Positions 14,962-22,649 of a DNA stretch of 30,288 nt are shown here, piece by piece. Within the stretch, counting starts at the first letter, position 1; each line of letters begins with the position of its first letter. Source of the DNA: Candidatus Babeliales bacterium. Its GTDB lineage: Bacteria > Babelota > Babeliae > Babelales > JABDEC01. The stretch is from NCBI GenBank assembly GCA_031292305.1, contig JARLHJ010000044.1, positions 1 to 30,288 on the forward strand, written 5' to 3'. The notes below the pieces were generated by a model that was not told the DNA's origin, did not search any database, and worked only from the letters and a program-made list of their open reading frames with translations. A program made the position numbers and the translations under genes.

Positions 14962-16588
14962 CGATTTTAAGTTAAGAAGCTTTATTGTATTTAGTTTGTT
15001 TTGCCTTTTTTATTTTATCTTGCTTATAAACTTATATGTAATCCAAGTATTTCGTGCAAATTATTATGCAGGCTTAGCAAATAAGCAGCATTTTATTACA
15101 ACAAAAATAAACCCACCGCGTGCATTAATTTTAGACCGCAATAATAAGCCAGTTGCGCTTAATAAAGAAAGCTTGTCAGCTTTTATTTTGCCACATAAAT
15201 TAGAAGATCCAGATAGACTAAAAACTTTTTTAAAATCCCATTTTCCTAATTCTTTAGCACGTTTAAAAACCAATAAAAACAAATACTTTATGTATGTTAA
15301 AAGAAAATTAACAAATTCAGAACTCGAATTAATTGAAAAAAGTGAATTAAGAGACATAAAAATATTAAAGGAACCAAGTAGATTCTATCCAGTAGAATCT
15401 ATGGCAACCGTAGTGGGTGTAACGGATATAGATAATAATGGGTTATTTGGTATTGAACTTCAATTTAATAAACGCCTGGCAGGAACACCTAAAGTAGTAA
15501 CACTAGAAAAAGATGCAAGATCTGGGCATTTCTATTTTAAAAAAGAAACATTAAAAGAAGGTACGAGTAGCCAGCCCATTAAATTGACCATAGACAGTGA
15601 ATTACAATACTTAATACAAGAAGAGTTAAATGAAACGGTTACTAAGCTAGAATCAAAAGATGGTAATGTTATTGTAATGGACCCTGTTACCGGTGATATT
15701 TTGGCAATGGTAAATGCGCCTTCATTTGACCCAAATAATACAGCTGCAATTGATATGGAGATGACTAAAAACAAGGTAATAGCAGATGCTTATGAGCGCG
15801 GTTCAGTAATGAAAATATTTGTAGCTTTAGCAGCTTTTGAAGAAGGCCTTACAACCCCAGAAGAATTAATTGATTGTGAAAATAAAAAAATTGTAACAAT
15901 AGATAGAATGACCTTTTCAACTTGGAAGGCACATGGCATTCTGCCCTTTTCTGAGGTTCTAGAAAAATCTAACAATGTCGGAATGGTAAAAATAGCACAA
16001 CGTGTAGGCAAAAAATTATATGATCATTATCTAAAAATGTTATTTGCGACCAAAACTGATATACCATTACCTGGTGAACAAAAAGGTTTTATTACACATC
16101 CTAAAAATTGGTCAAAGCGATCCATAGTTTCATTGTCTTTTGGTTATGAAATTACATCTACTTTAATTCAATTGGCGCGCGCATTTTGTATTATTGCTAA
16201 TTCAGGATATTCTGTGAAACCCAAATTAATTTATGATGAAAAAACAGAAAAATCCGAAAATCCAATTTATTCTGAACAATCTATGAATTGGATTAGAGAA
16301 ATAATGCAAAATACAGTAAATCAAGGCACAGCACGCCGAGCCGCTATTAAGGGTTATAATATAATGGCTAAAACTGGTACTGCTAATATTGCAATAAATG
16401 GTGAATATTCTAAAACAAAAAACATGTATTGCTGCGCAGGTATTATAGAAAAAGGAAATTACAAACGTGTAATTGTTACCTCTTTGCGCGAAGCTAATAT
16501 ACCTAATGCTTTAGCATCTAATACTGCGGTTCCCTTATTTGAGCAAATTGCTGAAAAAATTTTAATTCATGATAAACTAATTCAATAA
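14954..16588 (+). CDS. ftsI: Class B penicillin-binding protein FtsI (septal transpeptidase)
   Basis: 544 residues, the normal size. It crosslinks peptidoglycan at the septum, anchored in the inner membrane by a helix at about 9-33. The dimerisation domain begins with PPRALILDRNNKPVA (54-68). The transpeptidase domain has all three active-site motifs: SVMK at 284-287 (nucleophile S284), SNN at 339-341 and KTG at 473-475, plus LSFGYE near 394-399, usual for the class. No C-terminal PASTA domain is seen. Together with the FtsL-like protein it shows that the organism keeps at least part of the peptidoglycan division machinery. The next gene starts 22 bp downstream, so read-through into the aldolase gene is likely. 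Confidence 0.94.
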   Translation: MNNDFKLRSFIVFSLFCLFYFILLINLYVIQVFRANYYAGLANKQHFITTKINPPRALILDRNNKPVALNKESLSAFILPHKLEDPDRLKTFLKSHFPNSLARLKTNKNKYFMYVKRKLTNSELELIEKSELRDIKILKEPSRFYPVESMATVVGVTDIDNNGLFGIELQFNKRLAGTPKVVTLEKDARSGHFYFKKETLKEGTSSQPIKLTIDSELQYLIQEELNETVTKLESKDGNVIVMDPVTGDILAMVNAPSFDPNNTAAIDMEMTKNKVIADAYERGSVMKIFVALAAFEEGLTTPEELIDCENKKIVTIDRMTFSTWKAHGILPFSEVLEKSNNVGMVKIAQRVGKKLYDHYLKMLFATKTDIPLPGEQKGFITHPKNWSKRSIVSLSFGYEITSTLIQLARAFCIIANSGYSVKPKLIYDEKTEKSENPIYSEQSMNWIREIMQNTVNQGTARRAAIKGYNIMAKTGTANIAINGEYSKTKNMYCCAGIIEKGNYKRVIVTSLREANIPNALASNTAVPLFEQIAEKILIHDKLIQ

Positions 16589-16610
16589 TATATTTAGATT
16601 TTAGGAAATA

Positions 16611-17519
16611 ATGAACACACCTGCTGACGTACCAAATGCACAACAAAACGAATTCTTACAAAATTATAATAAAATTACTCAGGGTACAAATAGATTAATG
16701 CTATTTGCAGCAGATCAAAAAATTGAACACTTAAATAATGATTTTTATGGCGATTTTATACACCCTGAAGCAAATCATTCAAAACATATTTTTAATATAG
16801 CTGCACAAGGCAGAATTGGCGCGTTAGCTACTCATTTAGGTTTAATTGCTAGATATGGTTCAGAATTTAAAGATGTAAATTATATTGTAAAGCTAAATGG
16901 GAAAACAAATTTAATAGAAACAAATAAAAAAGATCCAATGGGTTCTTTATTATGGACTATAGAAGATATCATAAAATTTAAAAAAGATTCTGGGTTTAAT
17001 ATTTGCGGCGTAGGATACTCACTTTATATTGGCAGTGAATTTGAAGCACAAATGTTACAAGAAGCTGCACAAGTTATTTATAAAGCACATCAAAATGGTT
17101 TAGTTGCTATTTTATGGGTATATCCAAGAGGCAAAAATATAAATAAAACTAACATAGATTTAACATCAGGGGCTACAGGGCTTGCAAATGCTTTAGGTGC
17201 AGATTTTGTAAAAATAAAAGCACCAGAAGAGAATGATTATGAAATAAGCCCTTTTGAAAGCCTGAAAATTGCAACACATGCAGCTGGAAATACTAAAGTA
17301 ATTTGTGCTGGTGGCGAACCTGAAGACACTGCAACTTTTTTAAAAAAATTATATGAACAAATTAATATAGGTGGCACATGCGGCAATGCAACCGGGCGCA
17401 ATATTTTCCAACGCTCTTTGCATGATGCCATTGCATTTACTAATGCAATTTCTGCAATTGTTTATGATAATAAATCTGCTAATGAAGCGATTAAAATTTA
17501 TAACTCTATGGCAAAATAA
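16611..17519 (+). CDS. fbaB: Class I fructose-bisphosphate aldolase, archaeal/DhnA type
   Basis: 302 residues. Members cleave fructose 1,6-bisphosphate to two triose phosphates through a Schiff base. The DeoC/FbaB (PF01791) barrel is recognised by FAADQKIEH near residue 32-40, by ADFVKIKAPE at 197-206 where K201 or K203 should be the Schiff-base lysine, by ICAGGEP, and by GGTCGNATGRNIFQR at 254-268, the phosphate-binding loop of this family. It belongs to the archaeal-type class I group, not to the muscle-type enzymes. The ATG has TTAGGAAA just upstream. No leader is present, so it is cytosolic. It may be co-transcribed with ftsI and ends at a bidirectional terminator. An LsrF- or transaldolase-like role is possible within the same superfamily. 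Confidence 0.88.
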   Translation: MNTPADVPNAQQNEFLQNYNKITQGTNRLMLFAADQKIEHLNNDFYGDFIHPEANHSKHIFNIAAQGRIGALATHLGLIARYGSEFKDVNYIVKLNGKTNLIETNKKDPMGSLLWTIEDIIKFKKDSGFNICGVGYSLYIGSEFEAQMLQEAAQVIYKAHQNGLVAILWVYPRGKNINKTNIDLTSGATGLANALGADFVKIKAPEENDYEISPFESLKIATHAAGNTKVICAGGEPEDTATFLKKLYEQINIGGTCGNATGRNIFQRSLHDAIAFTNAISAIVYDNKSANEAIKIYNSMAK

Positions 17520-17533
17520 ATTTTGAATGCAAA

Positions 17534-17567
17534 AAGCCGCAAGTTGAAATTAATTACTTTGCGGCTT
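17534..17567. terminator. Bidirectional terminator hairpin between fbaB and a convergent gene
   Basis: AAGCCGCAA (17534-17542) pairs with TTGCGGCTT (17559-17567) around a 16-base loop, with A-rich sequence to the left and T-rich sequence to the right. It can serve both convergent genes. A near copy exists at 19070-19100. Confidence 0.8.
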
Positions 17568-17590
17568 AGTTATTTTTAAATTTTAAATAT

Positions 17591-18115
17591 TTACCAAATT
17601 TTATACCAAGGTTCTTCAACCTCTTGCTGCACAATACTTAAATCAAGAGTTTGACCAAAATTTATGCCTTTTCTGTAAGAAATCGTAGAATCAGTTAATG
17701 TTGATATATATTCTCTAGTAGGTCTGCATGGACCTATATACTTAGAACTATCTAGTATGTTTCCGTTCATGTCGTAAAAAACTATCCAATATCCTGGCGC
17801 TTCTGTTTTCCTACGACGATCGTGATAAACTATTTTAAATTTAATTGGTCTAGGTTTAGGTGCATTTGGATCAACCATCTTTGTCATAGCGACATGCATA
17901 CTAAAATCATATTCATCGCAATTCATTCTTTTGAGTAGTTTTCCATCAAATGTATAAAAACAGGCTTGCTTGAGAGGGCTATAAATATCACCACCTATTT
18001 CTTGCTTGTCAAAAACCATATATGATGCATTTGTAATAATATTATTTTTTTTATTTTTAGCTTCCAAACCAAAAACTATGCATAATACTAAGATAATAGT
18101 CAGTTTTTTACTCAT
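17591..18115 (-). CDS. Secreted protein of unknown function
   Basis: 174 residues, no recognised family. Residues 1-19 are a signal peptide (MSKKLTIILVLCIVFGLEA). The mature part is rich in beta-strand-type residues, with repeated strand-turn patterns (YTFDGKLLKRMN and FYDMNGNILDSS), a basic HDRRRK turn, and a Trp-rich C-terminus (PWYKIW). The paired phrases with a DG/NG turn suggest a small beta-sheet domain with an internal repeat. The ATG follows AGGAGA by 7 bases, and a very good promoter lies upstream, so the gene is expressed on its own. The opposite end faces the terminator at 17534-17567. No catalytic motif can be seen. Confidence 0.75.
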   Translation of the reverse strand: MSKKLTIILVLCIVFGLEAKNKKNNIITNASYMVFDKQEIGGDIYSPLKQACFYTFDGKLLKRMNCDEYDFSMHVAMTKMVDPNAPKPRPIKFKIVYHDRRRKTEAPGYWIVFYDMNGNILDSSKYIGPCRPTREYISTLTDSTISYRKGINFGQTLDLSIVQQEVEEPWYKIW

Positions 18116-18157
18116 GCAAATCTCCTAAAAGTATTAAAAAAACATTTGCCATAACTA

Positions 18158-18186
18158 ATTATATAGCACTTAGGAGTTTTTGTAAA
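18158..18186 (-). promoter_or_regulatory. Sigma70-type promoter for the 17591-18115 gene
   Basis: On the minus strand TTTACA (18186-18181) and TATAAT (18163-18158) are 17 bp apart, a near-consensus match. The start codon is 42 bases downstream of the -10. Confidence 0.7.
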
Positions 18187-18197
18187 AATTACGAGAC

Positions 18198-18980
18198 TCA
18201 AAACAAATGAGATAGAAGCTTCATAGTAGACTTCCAATCTTTATGCAAAATTCCATTAATTCCCAAAGAATTAGCAGCATCAATATTTTCTTGTAGATCA
18301 TCTATAAAATAATAATCTGATGGATTATTATCTTTAATAACTATTTTAAAAGCTTGCAAGTCTGGCTTTGCTTTTTTGTGATGACCAGAAATTATAACGT
18401 TTTCTGGTTTAAATAAATTAAATAACTCAGGAAATTTGTTTTTAATTAGCTCAATAGAAACTGCATCCCAATTGGATAGAATAAATAATTCATGGCCTAA
18501 TTCAGCACATTTTTTTACTATCTTAAAACCTTCTTGATCTAAATTAGTAATTTTTAGAATATTCTCTGGCAATAATAAATATATACCTGTGGCTATGAGA
18601 TTACGTTCCGATTTGTTTTTAAAAAAACTTGAATACTCTTCTTTATAAATATTTTCAGAAATTATTGCGATCAATTCTTGATTTGTAATTTGACCGGCAA
18701 ACCATGCATTTCTACAGTCTTGTTTTAAAACAATATCCCCAAATTGAAAGATTCTGTAATATGCTGCAATCAGTGACTTATTATTATAATAATATTTAGC
18801 TATATTTAATGGGCCTACAATCGAAATTATATGACTATAAGATCTAATGCCTCTTTGATGTAATAAAACTTCACCTAAATCAAAAATTATTTTTGCACTG
18901 TACGATATTGAAGAGGTAAATAACAAAATTAATACTAGCCCGCTCATACTGAGCGAACGAAGCGAGTCGAACGTATTCAT
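18198..18980 (-). CDS. HAD-superfamily hydrolase with signal-peptide-like leader
   Basis: 260 residues. HAD enzymes are mostly phosphatases using an aspartate nucleophile. Motif I is IIFDLGEVLL with D34, the FDLGxV form seen in YihX-like phosphatases; motif II is LSNWD (S169); motif III is KAKPD (K203 or K205); motif IV is FIDDLQENIDAA (D227, D228). The cap is the helical stretch of about 45-145. The mature domain starts right after a hydrophobic leader (about 13-29, SGLVLILLFTSSISYSA), so the enzyme is probably exported. The first dozen codons (residues 3-14) are made of a GC-rich dispersed repeat read in frame. The ATG at 18980 has GGGGG about 5 bases upstream; a TTG at 18992 lacks that spacing. 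Confidence 0.85.
   Translation of the reverse strand: MNTFDSLRSLSMSGLVLILLFTSSISYSAKIIFDLGEVLLHQRGIRSYSHIISIVGPLNIAKYYYNNKSLIAAYYRIFQFGDIVLKQDCRNAWFAGQITNQELIAIISENIYKEEYSSFFKNKSERNLIATGIYLLLPENILKITNLDQEGFKIVKKCAELGHELFILSNWDAVSIELIKNKFPELFNLFKPENVIISGHHKKAKPDLQAFKIVIKDNNPSDYYFIDDLQENIDAANSLGINGILHKDWKSTMKLLSHLF
18939..18973. repeat. GC-rich dispersed-repeat-like element inside the 5' end of the HAD gene
   Basis: CGCTCA (18941-18946) and TGAGCG (18950-18955) form a perfect 6-bp stem with a TAC loop, followed by GAACGAAGCGAGTCGAACG. It is GC-rich in an AT-rich gene. The reverse complement aligns with the element at 14634-14667. It encodes residues 3-14 (TFDSLRSLSMSG) of the HAD protein. Confidence 0.6.
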
Positions 18981-19069
18981 TTCTACCCCCAATTTTATTC
19001 TTGATTAATATAATCAATTTTAGAATAAAATCTTTCTCTGGAAAATATCAATACTATCAAAATACAAAA

Positions 19070-19100
19070 AGCCGCAAGGTAAATTAATTACTTTGCGGCT
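19070..19100. terminator. Terminator-like hairpin, second copy of the 17534-17567 element
   Basis: AGCCGCAA (19070-19077) pairs with TTGCGGCT (19093-19100), with an A-tract on the left and T-rich sequence on the right. The loop also resembles that of the first copy (AATTAATTACTTTGCGGCT in both), so they share descent and not only function. It lies just past the stop of the 19142-19726 gene, so it is likely its terminator. Confidence 0.7.
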
Positions 19101-19141
19101 CATTTATTTTTAATTGAATCTGGCGATTGCTTTGGATCAAA

Positions 19142-19726
19142 CTACCCAATAACAGCTTTTTTTATTTTCCAAGCACCATAAGCTGATGCAGCATAAAATG
19201 CAAGCTTAACTGGTTCTGAAGTTTTTATACCTGCTGTAAGAAACACTTCTGTTTTACCGTTACCAAAATTGGTAGCACTATCATATTTATTGCGCTTCTT
19301 ATATTTTTTGGATGCAAGATTTTCTTTAATAAGCTGAGCTGCTACTAAACTACTAAATACAATTAAACCCGTTTTCCAAGGATTATCGTGAATTTTTTGA
19401 ACAACCGCTTTTGATGCATCTACTACAGGTGTCGGAATTGCTTCAACAGCCATATCTTTGAGTTCGGTAGCTACTTCTGCAGCATCGCTAGCAGCCGCAT
19501 AGAAATCATCTAACCAACCCGTACCAGGAGTTGCCGGTGAAACAACTGGAGGAACTACAAAAGCTCCTGGATCCATTATTTCTTGTCCCTTAGCTACAAA
19601 AGGAGAAGCAACACCTCCTCTTAAAAGAATATTAGCCCATTGACGAAATTGCTGCAAATAAGATTCTTCGCCTGCAAAGGCTTGCGTGCTTATAAATAAA
19701 CTAATTAAAATTAACTTCTTAAACAT
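19142..19726 (-). CDS. Secreted/membrane protein of unknown function
   Basis: 194 residues, no recognised family. Residues 1-18 are a textbook signal peptide with an AFAG cleavage site. Then come a Pro/Val/Thr-rich linker (about 47-70), a helical Ala-rich stretch, and one probable membrane helix at about 118-132 (TGLIVFSSLVAAQLI) followed by a basic run KKYKKRNKY. A second, less certain hydrophobic stretch is near the C-terminus (YAASAYGAWKI). The order signal peptide, soluble helices, membrane helix, basic patch, tail is shared with the next gene on the other strand (19955-20632), although their sequences are not clearly alike. The ribosome site is GGGGG, 4 bases from the ATG. Probably held in the inner membrane with most of the protein in the periplasm. 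Confidence 0.72.
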   Translation of the reverse strand: MFKKLILISLFISTQAFAGEESYLQQFRQWANILLRGGVASPFVAKGQEIMDPGAFVVPPVVSPATPGTGWLDDFYAAASDAAEVATELKDMAVEAIPTPVVDASKAVVQKIHDNPWKTGLIVFSSLVAAQLIKENLASKKYKKRNKYDSATNFGNGKTEVFLTAGIKTSEPVKLAFYAASAYGAWKIKKAVIG

Positions 19727-19954
19727 ATTGCCCCCAAATTTAAAATACTATCTATTATTAATATTAATCTTAAAATAGGCGCTGTCAATTGGTATACCCC
19801 CAAATGTTGGCACTAGAGGTGGATTTCTTAAATTTACCCTGTAATAAAGCGGAGTTGCCTGGACCATTTTACAAAAACTGTCTTTTGACCTAAAATTATA
19901 ATTATATTGCAATAAAGGTTAAATTAACTATTAAAAATTCAAATGGAATAAAAA
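19727..19954. other. Divergent intergenic spacer, longest non-coding stretch
   Basis: This 228-bp spacer separates two divergent genes. It has no convincing ORF. A possible plus-strand promoter is TTGACC (19885-19890) with TGCAAT (19908-19913) at 17 bp, 41 bases before the downstream ATG; the -10 match is weak. The part around 19778-19865 is less AT-rich than its flanks and could be the remnant of a lost gene or hold an RNA, but no structure is clear. Confidence 0.35.
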
Positions 19955-20632
19955 ATGAACAAGTTTATACTAGCTTTCCTATTTCTTTTAACTGCAAATT
20001 TAAATGCCGCCGAAAGACCAGATTTTAGTTTTTCATATAATTTAGCGAACAATTTAAGAACAATATTTAGTAATGCGAGCATTGAAAGAGAAGCTGCTGC
20101 AAGAATAGCCAGAGAAAAAGCTGAAGAAGAATTAGCCAGATTAAATGTAAGAAAAGAAGAAATCTTGAAAGAACGCATAGAAGCTATGAAAATTTTAGCG
20201 GCGGGAACTTGGTGGTTAGTATCTAATGGTGTTAAATTGACATGGAATGGATTTAAATTTGTTATCGAGACCACTAAAGACACAGGCAATACCGCTTGTG
20301 AATTATTTACAGATGCAGAATCTGTTGCTAATAAATTAAATGCTGGGGATAAAAGAGCAATACGTGGCTGCATTGGCTTAGCTATTATCACAATATCTGC
20401 ATTTGTTATGTATAATAACAAAAAAAAGAGACCACAAAAAAGGTACAACTATGTGAATAATGGGTATAGCAACCCACCAGCTTGCAACCCTAACCCTCAT
20501 TTATCTTATCAGCCAGCCGTTTATTCTTATCCACCTATTGCAGGAGCAAGTGCGCCAGATAACAATAGAAGTGAAGGACAAGCATATGCCCCAGGTGGAC
20601 CTAAGATATACCCGAATGTTGATAGAAACTAA
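19955..20632 (+). CDS. Secreted/membrane protein with coiled coil and Pro-rich tail, unknown function
   Basis: 225 residues, no recognised family. Residues 1-19 are a signal peptide (ending NLNAAE). A highly charged helix follows (about 45-75, REAAARIAREKAEEELARL), likely a coiled coil. A membrane helix lies at about 141-152 (IGLAIITISAFVMY), followed by a basic NKKKRPQKR patch and a low-complexity tail (about 165-225) rich in Pro, Tyr, Asn and Gly. With the leader cleaved, the tail would be on the cytosolic side of the inner membrane. The downstream gene starts 11 bp later, so the two probably form an operon. The ribosome site is weak. Pro/Tyr-rich tails can bind proteins, but there is no motif specific enough to name a partner. 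Confidence 0.72.
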   Translation: MNKFILAFLFLLTANLNAAERPDFSFSYNLANNLRTIFSNASIEREAAARIAREKAEEELARLNVRKEEILKERIEAMKILAAGTWWLVSNGVKLTWNGFKFVIETTKDTGNTACELFTDAESVANKLNAGDKRAIRGCIGLAIITISAFVMYNNKKKRPQKRYNYVNNGYSNPPACNPNPHLSYQPAVYSYPPIAGASAPDNNRSEGQAYAPGGPKIYPNVDRN

Positions 20633-20643
20633 TAAGAGAAATT

Positions 20644-21462
20644 ATGTTGAATAAGTTAAAATTATTTTTTTTAATTATTTTTGCTCAATCAGCAAATGCA
20701 ATGGTTGTGGATAAAGCACTTTCCAAATTTGTTAACTCAACTAATCAAGCATCAGTCTTAAGTAAAACAATTATAGGTTCAAAGTTAGAAATTATTCAAC
20801 CGGTTAAAACATTATCAAATCAAATTGTTGCGGCAGCCAAAAATGTAATGCCCAATGCAATGACTTCTTTATGCAGTGTTTTTAATAACCCTTATGTGTT
20901 GTTAATTAAAAGCCAAGCATTAGCATTAACATATATTATTTATGTAAATTCATGCGATCACCAAACAAATCTTATATCATCTATATTTTCACCTGACGCT
21001 GTTGGAAAATTTATTCAAAGCGCTGCTCCGTATTTAATTGAAGGCTGCGTTTATGCAGCGGGAGAGGCAGCATATAAGAAGTCTAATGCTGTGGTGCAAA
21101 AAAGAGCTGGAGCAGGCGCGGTGGCTTTAATTTGCTTAGATTTTGTTTGCCAAGATTGTTACAAAGCAAAATTACCTGAGGCAGCTAAAACTTTATTAAC
21201 AGCTGTGGCAACATCTGGTACATTAGATTTAATTCAAAATAAAGTCGAAAAAAAGAAAGAAGATATAAAATCTTTTGTAAAAAAACCAATTGTTATTGGA
21301 ACTTTAATTACTGCAGGCTTGCTTACTTGCACATATTTATATAATTCTTTTGATACAGAAAATATTCCAACTTTAATTCCATCAATTATAACAATGGTTG
21401 AACAATCATTATTTTATAATTGTGCTTATAAATTCAGCAAACAAATACTCTCAAAAAAATAG
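20644..21462 (+). CDS. Secreted/membrane protein of unknown function
   Basis: 272 residues, no recognised family. Residues 1-19 are a signal peptide ending SANAM. The body is Ala-, Val- and Ile-rich with several stretches that could be amphipathic or membrane helices (about 86-101 PYVLLIKSQALALTYI, 155-165 GAVALICLDFV, 215-228 IGTLITAGLLTCTY), and it carries about ten cysteines, unusual in this AT-rich proteome. A Lys/Glu-rich linker (about 200-213) precedes the last hydrophobic helix. The start has AAGAGA upstream. It is probably co-transcribed with the preceding gene, from which it is 11 bp away. Membrane protein in the inner membrane is the best guess; the exact number of helices cannot be settled by eye. 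Confidence 0.65.
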   Translation: MLNKLKLFFLIIFAQSANAMVVDKALSKFVNSTNQASVLSKTIIGSKLEIIQPVKTLSNQIVAAAKNVMPNAMTSLCSVFNNPYVLLIKSQALALTYIIYVNSCDHQTNLISSIFSPDAVGKFIQSAAPYLIEGCVYAAGEAAYKKSNAVVQKRAGAGAVALICLDFVCQDCYKAKLPEAAKTLLTAVATSGTLDLIQNKVEKKKEDIKSFVKKPIVIGTLITAGLLTCTYLYNSFDTENIPTLIPSIITMVEQSLFYNCAYKFSKQILSKK

Positions 21463-21489
21463 GGCCTTACATATTTCTATGTAAAGCCC
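21462..21489. terminator. Bidirectional terminator between convergent genes
   Basis: GGGCCTTACAT (21462-21472) pairs with ATGTAAAGCCC (21479-21489), one mismatch, with a 6-base loop. An A-tract (CAAAAAAAT) precedes it, giving a U-tract for minus-strand transcripts. Confidence 0.75.
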
Positions 21490-21509
21490 ACAAATATTTA
21501 AAAACTAAT

Positions 21510-22034
21510 TTAGTTAGTAACTTCTGTTTCTGTTTGTAGCATTTCTGTGTTTAATGGTTCTAAGTCTAATTCTTGGTTATTTATTGGCATAAATTCCATC
21601 ATTATATCTTGAACTATTTTCATTATAATCTGAGATGATTCATTCATAATTTCTGATGTTGTTTCTATTGTCTTTAAACCAACAGGTGATTTATAAAATT
21701 TTAAAAGTTCAGAAATTTCTGCATTACTATAATGTTTTGTATAACATGTAAACATTTCTTGTCTAACTTCTGGGGAATTAAATTTCTCTTCAAATTTATT
21801 TAACATCTTTTCTGATACATTGCTTTGTTCTTCAGCTATACCTCTTGTAGTTTGAGTAAAGACACTTTTCATGTTTTTCATTAACAAATCGCGCTGCATT
21901 AATAAATTTAATAGCTCTGTTAAATCCTCATTAACTTCAAGATTGCAATTAGTTGCAGGAGCCATATTATCATCAGCTATAATTACACTTGTAGATAAAG
22001 TTAAAGCTAATAAAAGTGCATATGCATTTTTCAT
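21510..22034 (-). CDS. DUF2059-like exported protein
   Basis: 174 residues. Residues 1-20 are a signal peptide (LLLALTLSTSVIIAD). The C-terminal half matches the DUF2059 pattern: a helix, then CYTKHYSNAEISELLKFYKSPVGLKTIETT, where the FYxSPxG core is diagnostic, then a long Met/Ile/Gln-rich helix. Family members are small periplasmic or secreted helical proteins of unknown function. The N-terminal part (about 30-95) is also helical and polar. The tail is Leu/Glu/Thr-rich. A paralogue with the same layout lies immediately upstream (22109-22534), from which it is separated by 74 bp. The start has a GGGGA ribosome site. Confidence 0.8.
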   Translation of the reverse strand: MKNAYALLLALTLSTSVIIADDNMAPATNCNLEVNEDLTELLNLLMQRDLLMKNMKSVFTQTTRGIAEEQSNVSEKMLNKFEEKFNSPEVRQEMFTCYTKHYSNAEISELLKFYKSPVGLKTIETTSEIMNESSQIIMKIVQDIMMEFMPINNQELDLEPLNTEMLQTETEVTN

Positions 22035-22108
22035 GAAATTCCCCTATTAAATTTGTTATAAAAATTACCAAGATCCAGTCTATCAGAATATAAAATATTG
22101 CCAAAAAA

Positions 22109-22534
22109 TTACTTGGAACTTTTCTTGATGGTATACTTTCCGTTACTATCGTTAATAGCACCGATTAGTCCTTCCTTCAAAATATCAGGCAATTTTTCCA
22201 TAATAACTTTAGTATTTGATAACCATTTTTGACCAGTTTCAGTTTTCAAAAATTGCAGTAATTCTGAAGCTTCTTGAGCTGTATACATCTGTAAAATTAA
22301 TTTTGTGTACCCAAACGTACAACGTTCTACCGCTTTTAATATTAAATCTTCTAAAGCACTCATTCCAGAATTAGCCAGCGACGTTTTTAATAATTCGCCT
22401 ATATTTTCTCGCGATAAATAAATTTTAGCTAATTCAAACGCATCTCTTTTGTGCTCAAGTGTATAAGATGGTTCACTTGCTTTGATCGATGTTACGAAAG
22501 TAAAAGTTAGCAACATTGTATATAAATTTTTCAT
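22109..22534 (-). CDS. DUF2059-like exported protein, diverged paralogue
   Basis: 141 residues. Residues 1-19 are a signal peptide (TMLLTFTFVTSIKAS). The core MYTAQEASELLQFLKTETGQKWL is a diverged version of the DUF2059 core of its neighbour (SNAEISELLKFYKSPVG), with Tyr-Lys-Ser-Pro replaced by Leu-Lys-Thr-Glu. The preceding helix (ELLKTSLANSGMSALE) and the following Met/Leu-rich helix also fit. The tail is Lys/Ser-rich (KYTIKKSSK). It is upstream of the other copy on the same strand, so tandem duplication is likely. The family call for this copy is weaker. Ribosome site: GAGG about 5 bases before the ATG. Confidence 0.65.
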   Translation of the reverse strand: MKNLYTMLLTFTFVTSIKASEPSYTLEHKRDAFELAKIYLSRENIGELLKTSLANSGMSALEDLILKAVERCTFGYTKLILQMYTAQEASELLQFLKTETGQKWLSNTKVIMEKLPDILKEGLIGAINDSNGKYTIKKSSK

Positions 22535-22573
22535 GATACCTCAATTGATATTTTTTATTAAATTACCAATATT

Positions 22574-22579
22574 AGTATA
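22574..22579 (-). promoter_or_regulatory. Possible extended -10 element for the DUF2059 pair
   Basis: On the minus strand TGT then TATACT (22579-22574) makes an extended -10, about 40 bases before the ATG at 22534. No -35 match is visible, because that position is occupied by the upstream terminator hairpin. Confidence 0.3.
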
Positions 22580-22590
22580 ACAAAAAAATA

Positions 22591-22623
22591 GTTCCTGATT
22601 ATTAAAATTTAATAACCAGGAAC
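22591..22623 (-). terminator. Rho-independent terminator of the ftsY-to-22650 operon
   Basis: GTTCCTGATTATTAAA (22591-22606) and TTTAATAACCAGGAAC (22608-22623) form a long stem with one mismatch. On the minus strand the stem is followed by CTATTTTTTTG, a good U-tract. It lies 27 bp past the stop of the last operon gene. Confidence 0.85.
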
Positions 22624-22649
22624 TCAAAATTATAAATAACAAAAATAAA

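Noticed and set aside
19778-19865. Small RNA or decayed gene in the 228-bp spacer
   Set aside because: Composition differs slightly from the flanks, but no stable fold, ORF or promoter-terminator pair could be made out by eye.
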